Source: Legionellaceae bacterium (lineage in GTDB: Bacteria > Pseudomonadota > Gammaproteobacteria > Legionellales > Legionellaceae). Taken from it: a stretch of 64,000 bases of DNA. The notes under the pieces were generated by a model that did no database searches, was not told where the DNA came from, and saw only the letters and a list, made by a program, of their open reading frames with translations. Of this stretch, positions 35,205-44,451 are shown piece after piece. The number at the start of each line of letters is the position of its first letter. The stretch's first letter is position 1. The stretch spans positions 45,475-109,474 of the forward strand of contig JAALKW010000001.1 in NCBI GenBank assembly GCA_011087865.1, written 5' to 3'. A program made the position numbers and the translations under genes.

Positions 35205-35822
35205 ATGGTGAAAATAATTAATAGATTTAATATAATATTATTTATTTTTTTTCAATTATTATCAGGCTGTGCGACATCGCCGCCTCGAAATGTTGATAAT
35301 ATCTGCAGTGTTTTTAAGCAGAATCCTGACTGGTATCAAGATGCAAAGGCGGTTGAAAAGCGCTGGCATGTGCCGATTAAAACCCAAATGGCAATTATGC
35401 ATCAAGAGTCAAAATTTAATGCCTATGCAAAGCCAGAACGGACGAAATTACTTTGGGTGATTCCTTGGACGCGACCATCCAGTGCTTATGGTTATGCACA
35501 AGCCTTGGATATGACCTGGAGCGGTTATAAACGTTCGACAGGTCGTATATTTGCATCGCGGACTAATTTTGCTGATGGGGTTGATTTTATTGGATGGTAC
35601 GCAAGTCAAGCGCATAGACGCGCGGGTATCGCATATGATGACACCATGAATTTATATTTGGCTTATCATGAAGGGATAGGGGGCTATCAACGGAAAACCT
35701 ATCGCCGTAAACGATGGTTGGTTCAGGTGGCTCGAAAAGTACGTACACGTGCAGCAATTTATGAAGCGCAGTTAAAGCGTTGTGAAGCGAGATTAAAACG
35801 AAAGTCATGGGGCTGGTTTTAA
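35205..35822 (+). CDS. Lipoprotein lytic transglycosylase (SLT-like)
   Basis: The ATG at 35205 follows AAGGA, giving 205 residues. A signal peptide ends in a lipobox (LSGC). The domain shows the catalytic Glu in IMHQESKFNAYA, then IPWTRPSSAYGYAQALDMTW, FIGWYASQ and LYLAYHEGIGGY. These are marks of a goose-lysozyme-like transglycosylase found in Legionella and relatives. It would cleave peptidoglycan glycan strands at the envelope, perhaps to open space for machinery. The C-terminus is strongly basic. Confidence 0.87.
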   Translation: MVKIINRFNIILFIFFQLLSGCATSPPRNVDNICSVFKQNPDWYQDAKAVEKRWHVPIKTQMAIMHQESKFNAYAKPERTKLLWVIPWTRPSSAYGYAQALDMTWSGYKRSTGRIFASRTNFADGVDFIGWYASQAHRRAGIAYDDTMNLYLAYHEGIGGYQRKTYRRKRWLVQVARKVRTRAAIYEAQLKRCEARLKRKSWGWF

Positions 35823-35866
35823 GCATATCAAATAGAGCGCTCATATAGAAAAAAGGTTAAGCATAG

Positions 35867-36055
35867 ATGCATAATAGTGCGGCACTTAAAAAAATCCGTT
35901 CTCAAATGGGTTTAACCCAGCTTGAATTTTCAAATATATTAGGGATTAATCAAGCCAATTTATCTGCGATGGAGAGTGGGCGCCGTAGCATAGGCAAAAA
36001 AATTGCAATGCGTATTGGCGAGCGATTTAAAATAGATTATCGTGTGTTGTTATAA
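35867..36055 (+). CDS. Small XRE-family helix-turn-helix regulator
   Basis: This 62-residue protein is a bare Cro/C1-type domain: LKKIRSQMGLTQLEFSNILGINQANLSAMESGRRSIGKKIAMRIGERF. All five helices are present, and nothing else. It has no neighbouring toxin or phage gene. The 40-bp palindrome at 36311-36350 lies about 250 bases away and is one possible binding site, which is inference. Confidence 0.8.
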   Translation: MHNSAALKKIRSQMGLTQLEFSNILGINQANLSAMESGRRSIGKKIAMRIGERFKIDYRVLL

Positions 36056-36086
36056 ATTATTGTTAGGAACACACCCTATTTATGAT

Positions 36087-36296
36087 TTACATTATGTATT
36101 GATAACTAATATCTAGATCACACTTATTTTTTCTATAGTGACAGGCTTTATCTCCAGAGCATCCATGGCAGTAGTCAACAGAGCCCGTAACTTTCTTCCA
36201 GTTGGTATAGCAGCCCGCATTGGCAGTGGTTGTCATTCCTAAAAAAAGTACGGCACTTAGTCCGTAAGTCATTAAGCTGAATATTGATTGAGTCAT
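36087..36296 (-). CDS. Small secreted cysteine-rich protein
   Basis: AAGGA lies before the ATG. The 69-residue precursor has a signal peptide ending in ANA (about 1-27). The mature part of about 42 residues has six Cys (GCYTN, DYCHGCSG, KACHYRKNKCD), enough for three disulfides. I do not recognise a family. It is transcribed away from the palindrome at 36311-36350, which sits about 15 bases upstream of its start, so that element is placed to regulate it. Confidence 0.65.
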   Translation of the reverse strand: MTQSIFSLMTYGLSAVLFLGMTTTANAGCYTNWKKVTGSVDYCHGCSGDKACHYRKNKCDLDISYQYIM

Positions 36297-36310
36297 GTTT
36301 TCGTCCTTTT

Positions 36311-36350
36311 AGTTAAAACAATAGCTATCATGATAGCTATTGTTTTAACT
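36311..36350. promoter_or_regulatory. Perfect 40-bp palindrome
   Basis: The first half AGTTAAAACAATAGCTATCA is followed without a gap by its exact reverse complement to 36350. It lies between the stop of the exonuclease gene (36359) and the start of the small secreted protein gene (36296). The A-rich left and T-rich right arms (ACAATAGC/GCTATTGT) could act as a two-way terminator. Exact symmetry with no loop also fits an operator for a dimeric regulator. Confidence 0.8.
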
Positions 36351-36358
36351 ATGGTATA

Positions 36359-37144
36359 TTAAGCTAAAAAAGACAAATGCTTGTTAAACTCGGAAAGATG
36401 CGGTTTGTTTTCAGTTTCGAGCATATCACGTAATTGCTGAGCGGTTTCGTGGTAATTTTCTTCAGTGAGTCTACCGCGCATTAATTCAAAACGTAGATAC
36501 ACACAAAAGGTATTGAGGACATCAGTTTCGCAATAGTCTCGAATAGCCGATACATTACCGGTTAAATATTCATCCCAAACGCGCGCGCCACTCATGCCCA
36601 TTTTACCCGGAAAGCCGAGCATGCTTGCAATTTCATCTAGCGGTGCAAAGGCTTTGTTTTGATAGGCAGCTAAAACATCCATTAAATCCAGGTGCCGGTG
36701 GTGAAAGCGGTTTAAATAATTATTATATTTAAAATTTTGTATGTGTTCACCCACTTCCCAATACTGAGGGGCCTGAATGCCATGTAATAAGGCGCGATAG
36801 TGGAGCACCGGTAAGTCAAAACCACTGCCATTCCAGCTGACGAGTGTTGGTGTGTGTTTTTCAAGGCCTGTAAAAAAGCGCTGAATTAATTCGGCTTCGT
36901 CAGCGTCTTCATCACCGAGAGACCAAACTTTAATTTGATTCCCATGTTGCATAAGCAATGAAATGGCCACAATACGTTGCAAATGATGCTGTAAAAAAGT
37001 ATGGCCTGCTTTTTTTTTGCGGAGCGCAAATAAGGCTTTGGCTGTATCGGCGTCTGATAAACCCTCTAGATCATATAATTTGCGGCCAGATACAACATCA
37101 GGAACGGTTTCTATATCAAAAACAAGAATCGATCTAGGAGGCAT
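36359..37144 (-). CDS. DEDDy-type 3'-5' exonuclease (PolB-like)
   Basis: This 261-residue protein has the DnaQ-like motifs: FDIETVPD (Exo I, Asp/Glu), SWNGSGFDLPVLHYRA (Exo II, Asp) and DYCETDVLNTFCVY (Exo III, with Tyr, hence DEDDy). The overall plan matches the stand-alone predicted PolB-like exonucleases of proteobacteria, which act on DNA in the cytoplasm. A specific repair role is not known from the sequence. Confidence 0.88.
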   Translation of the reverse strand: MPPRSILVFDIETVPDVVSGRKLYDLEGLSDADTAKALFALRKKKAGHTFLQHHLQRIVAISLLMQHGNQIKVWSLGDEDADEAELIQRFFTGLEKHTPTLVSWNGSGFDLPVLHYRALLHGIQAPQYWEVGEHIQNFKYNNYLNRFHHRHLDLMDVLAAYQNKAFAPLDEIASMLGFPGKMGMSGARVWDEYLTGNVSAIRDYCETDVLNTFCVYLRFELMRGRLTEENYHETAQQLRDMLETENKPHLSEFNKHLSFLA

Positions 37145-37267
37145 ATTAAGATTTCACACGATAATAAATAAGGTCATCAATGTATCAGATATAAGGTGCA
37201 AAACAAAACAAGGAGGTGACAAAGAATAACTGAAACGGTAGGATAGATGCTATTTGAAAGGGTTTAA

Positions 37268-37933
<666 letters not shown>

Positions 37934-38308
37934 ATGAAAACCTATGCAGGTGTGAAGGTATTAAATCATGCTGATTTTGAAGCAACGATTATGGCGGAGC
38001 CGATTGTATTTGTTGATTTTTGGGCAACGTGGTGCGCACCATGCACGCAATTCGCTTTGATTTATGAGCGCGTTGCCGCACAATACCCTCATGTTTTATT
38101 TGCAAAAGTGGATATTGAACAAGCACCTGAACTGAGTGAAATGTTTGAGATTCGCTCGATACCTCATTTGATGGCTTTTAAAGAAGGCATTGCGATTTAC
38201 TCAGATTCAGGCAGTGTTCCAGAGTCTGTTTTAAAAGAGTTGGTTGAGCAAGCACTGAGCGCAGATGTGAGTGAAATTAAAGCAAAGTTAGATGAGGGTT
38301 GCCGTTAA
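37934..38308 (+). CDS. Thioredoxin-family protein
   Basis: This 124-residue protein has one thioredoxin fold: VFVDFWATWCAPCTQF (active site WCAPC in place of the classic WCGPC), KVDIEQAPELSEMFEIRSIPHLMAF (cis-Pro in SIPH) and a C-terminal helical tail. There is no signal peptide, so it acts in the cytoplasm. It starts one base after the adk stop. Whether it is the main thioredoxin cannot be judged here. Confidence 0.9.
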   Translation: MKTYAGVKVLNHADFEATIMAEPIVFVDFWATWCAPCTQFALIYERVAAQYPHVLFAKVDIEQAPELSEMFEIRSIPHLMAFKEGIAIYSDSGSVPESVLKELVEQALSADVSEIKAKLDEGCR

Positions 38309-38358
38309 ACCGTTTCGCATGGTACAAAAACACATGCGTTTTGATAACGGTAAGGCTT

Positions 38359-39075
38359 GTGAACTTAGATGAACAAAGGCATCGCTATCGTGCTTTAGAT
38401 AATTGGTTTAAGACGCCGGCTGGTATACAGCTTGGGCAGGCATTTTTAAATCAATTATCTGATTTTCAGCACCATCTTCATCCTGATATATTACTACAGC
38501 TTGGCGCTTGTGGTGACAATGCTTGTTTATCTCAGCATCATTTTCAACGGACATGGCTTTGTACGCCGTGCTTTAATACATCACGTACGACACTGATTGC
38601 TTCACCTAAACACTTACCACTACATCGAGATAGTGTTGATGTTATTGTTGCGCCTTTAACGCTTGAGGTGTTTGGACAAGACCGAAGTCCATTAGATGAA
38701 ATCGATAGAGTATTAAGCCCAATGGGGCATGTTGTTTTTTTAGGGATTAATCCTTTGAGTTTATGGGGGTTGTCTTTGGCTTGTCATCGTTTAGACGCGC
38801 TCGGTCGAGCAGGGATGATGCCACACTCACCTTGGATATTAAAACGTGCTTTTTTAAACCGAGGCTATCAACAGAAACGGTTTGAAATGTTTTATTATCT
38901 TCCCCCATTTCAGCGTAAAAAATGGATTGAAAATAGTTTGTTTTTAAACGAAGCAGGAAAAATTATGCCTGTTTTTCCTGCAGGATTTTATTGTTTGGTG
39001 ATGCAAAAATATGAAATATCTCCCATGGAGCCCGTCGTACAAGCAGATCAAACGCCTTTGTTTTTACCTGGATAA
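38359..39075 (+). CDS. SAM-dependent methyltransferase-like protein
   Basis: The chosen GTG at 38359 follows TAAGG, giving 238 residues. A TTG at 38299 would add 20. The fold is class I methyltransferase: LLQLGACGD (motif I, degenerate), LPLHRDSVDVIVAPLTLEVFGQDRSPLDEIDRVLSPMGHVVFLGIN (motifs after the acidic strand through the post-I region), and a late RFEMFYYLPP. Members of this group are often found near glyoxalase II or RNase H genes in gammaproteobacteria. The substrate is unknown. It closes the adk-trx run. Confidence 0.78.
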   Translation: MNLDEQRHRYRALDNWFKTPAGIQLGQAFLNQLSDFQHHLHPDILLQLGACGDNACLSQHHFQRTWLCTPCFNTSRTTLIASPKHLPLHRDSVDVIVAPLTLEVFGQDRSPLDEIDRVLSPMGHVVFLGINPLSLWGLSLACHRLDALGRAGMMPHSPWILKRAFLNRGYQQKRFEMFYYLPPFQRKKWIENSLFLNEAGKIMPVFPAGFYCLVMQKYEISPMEPVVQADQTPLFLPG

Positions 39076-39118
39076 AAATTAACATTAAAAAATAATATTA
39101 AAATAATGCATAAAAGCA

Positions 39119-39147
39119 TTGAAAAATAAGACTTCATATTGTACAAT
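39119..39147 (+). promoter_or_regulatory. Promoter for hpt
   Basis: TTGAAA (39119-39124) and TACAAT (39142-39147) are separated by 17 bases. Transcription would begin near 39154, about 26 bases before the hpt start. Confidence 0.65.
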
Positions 39148-39179
39148 CGGCATCAGATTTTAGCCTGGCGTAAATATGT

Positions 39180-39740
39180 ATGACTGTTCTAGAACAAATT
39201 CAAGAAGTGCATCAGAAAGCAACGCAACTTTTTTCAATGCAGCAAATAGAAAGCGCATTAGATAAAATGGCTCAGGACATTCATGATGATTTACATGATA
39301 AAAATCCTGTTGTTTTATGTGTGATGGTGGGGGGGTTAATTCCACTCGGACATTTATTAGTACGGTTACAGTTTCCCTTGGAAGTGGATTATGTGCATGC
39401 CACACGCTATCAGGGTGCAACACAAGGTGGAGCCTTACATTGGCGCGCAAAACCTAATACAGATTTGGCGAATCGCACCGTATTAATTGTTGATGATATT
39501 TTAGATGGTGGTGTTACCCTATCAGAAATTATTTCTGAAATAAAAGCCATGGGTGCAAGTGAAGTGAAAACAGCCGTTTTGGTTGATAAACACCACGAAC
39601 GCGAAGAGACAGGTTTAAAACAGGCCGATTACACAGGCTTGGAAGTGGATGATCATTTTATTTATGGGTATGGAATGGATTACCAAGAATACTTGCGAAA
39701 TGTCCCTGGCATTTACGTTGTATCACCCGAACATGAGTAA
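39180..39740 (+). CDS. hpt: Hypoxanthine(-guanine) phosphoribosyltransferase
   Basis: This 186-residue type I PRTase has [13 protein letters not shown] (PPi loop), [15 protein letters not shown] (PRPP-binding motif with the Asp-Asp pair) and a C-terminal [25 protein letters not shown] hood. It salvages hypoxanthine and perhaps guanine with PRPP. The sequence follows the Xanthomonas/Legionella-type enzyme more than E. coli Gpt. The gene has its own promoter and is followed 17 bases later by an effector-like gene. Confidence 0.93.
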   Translation: MTVLEQIQEVHQKATQLFSMQQIESALDKMAQDIHDDLHDKNPVVLCVMVGGLIPLGHLLVRLQFPLEVDYVHATRYQGATQGGALHWRAKPNTDLANRTVLIVDDILDGGVTLSEIISEIKAMGASEVKTAVLVDKHHEREETGLKQADYTGLEVDDHFIYGYGMDYQEYLRNVPGIYVVSPEHE

Positions 39741-39757
39741 GTTTTAGGGGGAAAGTT

Positions 39758-41236
39758 ATGATGGAGTCCAACCAAACAGAACCATTAGATATCGAAACGT
39801 TATACGCACAACTTCGAGAGAACCAGGGCGTTAATTTACAACTGAGTCGTAGCCAGCAAAGAGCAATTATTGACGCGGTTAGCTTTAATTCGGTTTTTGA
39901 TACTGACACCCCGCTAGCAGAGAGGCAAGCAGCGTGTCGTGTTATTTTAAATCCATCTATTTTGAATGCGAATAGACAGGCGCATGATATAGAGACTGAC
40001 ACTTTAAGCGATACAAGGCGTACGTTAAATAATTTGTATCAAATAGGTGGCCCTGCTGAAAATTTTTTAGCTGAGCGCCGCAATACAACCCTTGCAGAAG
40101 TATATCAATTTTATTATTACTTACTTGCCGCAGTGTTTAGAAACTCAGGCGAGACCGTAATGCGTCGAGATATTCCAGCAGCTCCGACTGGGACAAATAG
40201 GACGTATAATCAACAGCGAAATCCCATTCAAGTGCAGCAACCCCAAATATTTGCAGCACCTGCTGCTGATCCTGTTACGCCTCCTGCTGTGCCAAGAATC
40301 CCATTTACTCAGGGATTGCGGGGAGCGATGGATGTTGCTTATAGAAGAGTCAGAACGCTCGAAGAGCGAGAGGCACTGCAAGCATTGAGATCAGCCCTGG
40401 ATGCAATGCGAGCAGAATTCAGCGCGGAAGATCATGGCGCCAGAAGACGTGTAGACGCTGCAATCGAAAGATTACAGCGTGATGCAGTAACGTGGGTTGA
40501 TAATGGTAAAGATTTGGATGGCTTGATGGGTTTTAGAACACGAGGTAATGTTTTTATTCAAAATAATGACATTAGAACGTACTATGTCACAGCTTCTTTT
40601 TTCGGTGACAGTGAATCAACAGCACTTCAAGACGTTCGAGTGGCTCTCAGGGATTTACGAGCACTCTCTGATAAGCATCGTGAATTAAAGATACGTGCAG
40701 AGGCTTATATAATAGACCCGGTATCAACAGCAGCTAGTTTTGGGATACTTTCTATTTTTTCAATATTTGATTGTATTGAGATGATGAGTTTGTTCCCATT
40801 TTTTGATATGACAGGATTTATTTTCCCAATGGTTAAAAGTATGGTGATTTCTATTTTTCTTGCTGAAACACTCTGGGAGATGCCTTGGAACGCATGGCGT
40901 GAATATCTTGAAGCATCTAGCACAGCTTTATTTGTTTATATTCCTTTGTTTTTATTGAGTGTTGTTGCTCTTAGTTCATTGAGTGGTTTGTGTGTGGCGT
41001 TATTGGTACCAGGGCTTGAGATATTACCCGTGATGGCCTTGTATGCAGCACAATCATTGGTGGTTTCGACATTGACTTTGGCTTTGCCTAGTTTGTTTGT
41101 TTTACTCGGAAGAGGGCTTTATGAAGGGGGCAAAGGATTGTATAACTTGATCTTTGAAGACGGCATGCATGATGATTTATATCATAGAACGTCAGAGTTA
41201 GAAGAGCACGAGGATATACAGTATGGTTTTAACTAG
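39758..41236 (+). CDS. Large protein with C-terminal membrane domain, unknown function
   Basis: This 492-residue protein follows a GGGGGAAAG ribosome binding site. The N-terminal roughly 310 residues are polar and helical, with an Ala/Pro/Gln-rich linker near 135-180 (PAAPTGTNRTYNQQ, IPFTQG). The C-terminal part has at least three hydrophobic blocks (about 325-370, 392-420 and 425-458), then an acidic tail SELEEHEDIQYGFN. No family is recognised. The large polar head, linker and late membrane domain look like effectors targeted to host membranes, which is inference. It lies just after hpt on the same strand. Confidence 0.72.
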   Translation: MMESNQTEPLDIETLYAQLRENQGVNLQLSRSQQRAIIDAVSFNSVFDTDTPLAERQAACRVILNPSILNANRQAHDIETDTLSDTRRTLNNLYQIGGPAENFLAERRNTTLAEVYQFYYYLLAAVFRNSGETVMRRDIPAAPTGTNRTYNQQRNPIQVQQPQIFAAPAADPVTPPAVPRIPFTQGLRGAMDVAYRRVRTLEEREALQALRSALDAMRAEFSAEDHGARRRVDAAIERLQRDAVTWVDNGKDLDGLMGFRTRGNVFIQNNDIRTYYVTASFFGDSESTALQDVRVALRDLRALSDKHRELKIRAEAYIIDPVSTAASFGILSIFSIFDCIEMMSLFPFFDMTGFIFPMVKSMVISIFLAETLWEMPWNAWREYLEASSTALFVYIPLFLLSVVALSSLSGLCVALLVPGLEILPVMALYAAQSLVVSTLTLALPSLFVLLGRGLYEGGKGLYNLIFEDGMHDDLYHRTSELEEHEDIQYGFN

Positions 41237-41305
41237 GGGGCTGTAGACCAATTGTCAGTATGCCCTGATATAATTTGCTTTATCTGCCGAGTTTTTTCCG
41301 CTGTT

Positions 41306-42004
41306 TTAAGTTTGCTCTTTGAGTGGAAAAAGGTTTAATTTTTTCTCGATACTTTGGTACAGTTCAGGGAGCCAACGCGGATGTATTTTTGTTTTGGGTT
41401 TGCCGCCGAGTCTTAAGTCACTCGGCGCAATAATCAGTTGAACCTGGTTAAGGCCCACTTGGTGTGACAACATAAACAGCTGGTCAATGGCGTGATTGCC
41501 AACGGCAAGACAACCCACTGATTCTGCTTTTCCATGTAGAAAAATATCACCTCCTAATTGTTGACGGCCTTCTTTTAAGGCCTTTTTTTTGTCAAATGCA
41601 TTCGGATAATTAATTTTCATAGATAGATGCATTTGACTAAAAGGATTGAATGCAGTGAGTTTATAAATGCCTTCTGGAATTTGTAAGTCATTTTCTTTGA
41701 GTTTTGGGCCAAGTGAACCACTTGAAGCTGTGAGTGGGTAGGTGTGGATATGCTGCCAGGATTTATTTTTATTTTTAGCCCACAGTTGTAGATGTTGTTC
41801 TTTTTTAAAGGCAAGCAAAGCTATTTTTTTGGGTGGATATTTTACTTCGGCTTGCTTAAAAAACGTTTTTAGCTCGGGCTCTGTTTGAAGGCCATAGCGT
41901 TGAATGGCTTGTTCAATGGCTTCGTTTAGGGTAATAGGATTGGATGCCATGCTGTAGGCAGGGCTTGAGAGTAAAAATAAACAGCAGCATATTAATTTAA
42001 GCAT
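41306..42004 (-). CDS. L,D-transpeptidase family (YafK-like) envelope protein
   Basis: This 232-residue protein has a signal peptide (about 1-19). The YkuD/YafK core has IPEGIYKLTAFNP (about 109-121) and the catalytic FLHGKAESVGCLAVGN (155-170, His157 and Cys165). Such enzymes act on peptidoglycan cross-links or attached lipoproteins in the periplasm. YafK-type members cut Lpp from peptidoglycan in E. coli. Which reaction applies here is not known. Confidence 0.88.
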   Translation of the reverse strand: MLKLICCCLFLLSSPAYSMASNPITLNEAIEQAIQRYGLQTEPELKTFFKQAEVKYPPKKIALLAFKKEQHLQLWAKNKNKSWQHIHTYPLTASSGSLGPKLKENDLQIPEGIYKLTAFNPFSQMHLSMKINYPNAFDKKKALKEGRQQLGGDIFLHGKAESVGCLAVGNHAIDQLFMLSHQVGLNQVQLIIAPSDLRLGGKPKTKIHPRWLPELYQSIEKKLNLFPLKEQT

Positions 42005-42126
42005 CCATGAATCTTACCTTAATGTATAAATATTTAAGTTTTATCATACGAAAAAAACAGCTGCAAGAAAATAACTGACTGATGTATACTTCGTCTCGTG
42101 TGAATTTTTACAGGAGTTGTTGCGTC

Positions 42127-44427
42127 ATGCAAAAACCATTTTTTATTCAAAAAGTTGCGGTACTTGGGGCAGGTGTGATGGGCGCACAAATTGCCGCACA
42201 TGTGACAAATGCAGGCATTGAAACGTGTTTATTTGATTTAGCCAGTGAAGGCAAAGATCCATATCAGTTAATCAAGCAAAGTATTAAGCACTTAAGTAAA
42301 CTCAAGCCTTCGCCGCTGGGGACAGAGAAAACAGCAGCATTATTACGGCCTTGTCAGTACGAATCAGATTTAGCAGAGCTAGAAAATTGTGACTTAGTGA
42401 TTGAAGCCATCGGTGAGCGACTAGACTGGAAAAAAGCACTTTATGCGCGTATTGCACCGCATATTGGTGCACAGACAGTAGTGGTTAGTAATACATCAGG
42501 TTTAAGTATTAATACTTTAGCAGGTGTTTTACCTGCTGCATTACAAACGCGTTTTTGTGGCGTACACTTTTTTAATCCACCGCGCTATATGCATTTGGCT
42601 GAATTAATACCCGCTGAAACAACAACCCCCGAATTACTGAACCACCTTGAAACATGGCTTACGAGCGCACTAGGTAAAGGTGTTGTACGTGCAAAAGATA
42701 CCCCTAATTTTATTGCAAATCGTGTGGGGGTATTTTCATTGCTTGCAACGTTACATCATGCTGAGCGTTTGAATTTAGGTTTAGAAGTGGTTGATGCACT
42801 AACGGGTGTTTTATTAGGTCGTCCTAAATCAGCAACGTTCCGGACCATGGATGTGGTTGGGCTGGATACTTTGGGGCATGTGGTACAGACCATGGATGAG
42901 CATTTAAAAGATGATCCATGGCATCGTTTTTTTACTTTGCCAACCTGGTTACAACAGCTTGTGGAGGCAGGACATCTAGGGCAAAAAACAGGTCAAGGCG
43001 TATATCGCAAGCGTGGTAAATCGCTGGAAGTGTATGATATTGGGCTTGCAGATTATAGGCCGATTAAAGCCAGTATTTCTGGTGAAGTGAAAGCTATTTT
43101 TAAGCTGAAAACACAGAGCGAGCAATTTGCTGCCTTATGTGCATCTGATGCACCAGAAGCAGAATTGATTCGTTCATGTTTCCGAGATTTGTTTCATTAT
43201 TCGGCTTTTCATCTCAATGCCATTGCAGACAGCACGAAAGCTGTTGATTCAGCCCTCCAGTGGGGGTTTGGTTGGCAACAAGGCCCATTTGCCACTTGGC
43301 AAGCATTTGGCATCGAAGCGGTTCGGACATGGATAGAACAAGGGGTTTCAGACCACTTAACGATGGCTTCTGTCGCGTTGCCTGAGTGGCTGCTTACACA
43401 AGAAACATCGGATTTACCGGTTTATCAAAGGCAGTTGATACCGGCTAAAAAAGCAGAAAAAACAGCCATTTTATTTGAAAACGAAGGGGTTTGTTTGTCG
43501 CATCTCAAAGATGATGTGGCAGTGTTATCGTTTAAAACAAAATCTAATACCATAGGACAGCCTGTTTTAGATGGATTAAGTGAAGCGATTGAAGTCGCCG
43601 AGGCTAAGACACAAGGCATGATTGTGTATCAGCATAACCCAATGAACTTTAGTTCAGGCGCTGATTTAGCGGGTGTCTCGCGATTGATTGAAAGCAACCA
43701 AATGGGCGCTTTGGCTGATATGGTGCATGACTTTCAGCGCGTTTTAATGCGTTTAAAATATAGCACGGTTCCGGTCGTTTCAGCCCTGCGTGGTCGTGCC
43801 TTGGGTGGCGGCTGTGAGTTACTGATGCAGAGTGATGCTGTGGTTGCAGCCTTTGAATCTTATCCTGGGTTGGTTGAGGCGGGAGTTGGCTTAATTCCTG
43901 CGGGGGGTGGCTCTAAAGAGCTTGCGCTGCGTGCTTCAAAATTAACAGTAGGTCGAGATATTATGCCGCGCTTGTATCCTTATTTTGAGCAAGCAGCAAT
44001 GGGGGTTGTTTCAGGCAGTGCTCAAGATGCAATAAAACGTGGTTTCATGCAAGCCAGTGATACGTATGTGATGCATGCAAATGAGGTATTGTTTGCGGCA
44101 CTTTATCATGTAAAAGCGATGCAAGCAGCTTATTATACGCCACCGATTCCAGAAAGATTTACTGTGGCGGGGCGGGATGGGTGCGCACAATTGAAAGCGG
44201 CATTGGCCAATTTTCAAGAAGGCAATTTTATCAGTGCACACGATGCATTTTTAGCATCAGAGCTTGCTTTTGTAATGTCTGGTGGTGATGTTGATGCAGG
44301 TACTGAAGTGGATGAGGCTTGGGTATTACGGCTTGAGCATGCGGCATTTATGCGTTTGGCTGAAACACCGTTGACACAAGCGCGCATTAAACACCTGTTA
44401 GAGACAGGAAAACCCCTTCGCAATTAA
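42127..44427 (+). CDS. FadN-type 3-hydroxyacyl-CoA dehydrogenase/enoyl-CoA hydratase
   Basis: ATG 42127 follows AGGAG, giving 766 residues. The N-terminal half is the dehydrogenase: VAVLGAGVMGAQIAAHV (NAD site), HFFNPPRYMHLAEL (catalytic His) and DTPNFIANRVG. The C-terminal half (about 475-760) is a crotonase domain with FSSGADLAGV and GRALGGGCELLMQSDAV. This order is the reverse of E. coli FadB and matches Bacillus FadN. It catalyses the middle steps of beta-oxidation with the thiolase encoded 24 bases downstream. Fatty acids from a host would be a natural substrate. Confidence 0.93.
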   Translation: MQKPFFIQKVAVLGAGVMGAQIAAHVTNAGIETCLFDLASEGKDPYQLIKQSIKHLSKLKPSPLGTEKTAALLRPCQYESDLAELENCDLVIEAIGERLDWKKALYARIAPHIGAQTVVVSNTSGLSINTLAGVLPAALQTRFCGVHFFNPPRYMHLAELIPAETTTPELLNHLETWLTSALGKGVVRAKDTPNFIANRVGVFSLLATLHHAERLNLGLEVVDALTGVLLGRPKSATFRTMDVVGLDTLGHVVQTMDEHLKDDPWHRFFTLPTWLQQLVEAGHLGQKTGQGVYRKRGKSLEVYDIGLADYRPIKASISGEVKAIFKLKTQSEQFAALCASDAPEAELIRSCFRDLFHYSAFHLNAIADSTKAVDSALQWGFGWQQGPFATWQAFGIEAVRTWIEQGVSDHLTMASVALPEWLLTQETSDLPVYQRQLIPAKKAEKTAILFENEGVCLSHLKDDVAVLSFKTKSNTIGQPVLDGLSEAIEVAEAKTQGMIVYQHNPMNFSSGADLAGVSRLIESNQMGALADMVHDFQRVLMRLKYSTVPVVSALRGRALGGGCELLMQSDAVVAAFESYPGLVEAGVGLIPAGGGSKELALRASKLTVGRDIMPRLYPYFEQAAMGVVSGSAQDAIKRGFMQASDTYVMHANEVLFAALYHVKAMQAAYYTPPIPERFTVAGRDGCAQLKAALANFQEGNFISAHDAFLASELAFVMSGGDVDAGTEVDEAWVLRLEHAAFMRLAETPLTQARIKHLLETGKPLRN

Positions 44428-44451
44428 ACCACTCAACAAGGAGAGTCAGTC

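Noticed and set aside
35867..36296. Toxin-antitoxin pair formed by the XRE protein and the small secreted protein
   Set aside because: The genes are convergent, the second has an export signal and disulfide-type cysteines, and no toxin family is recognised.
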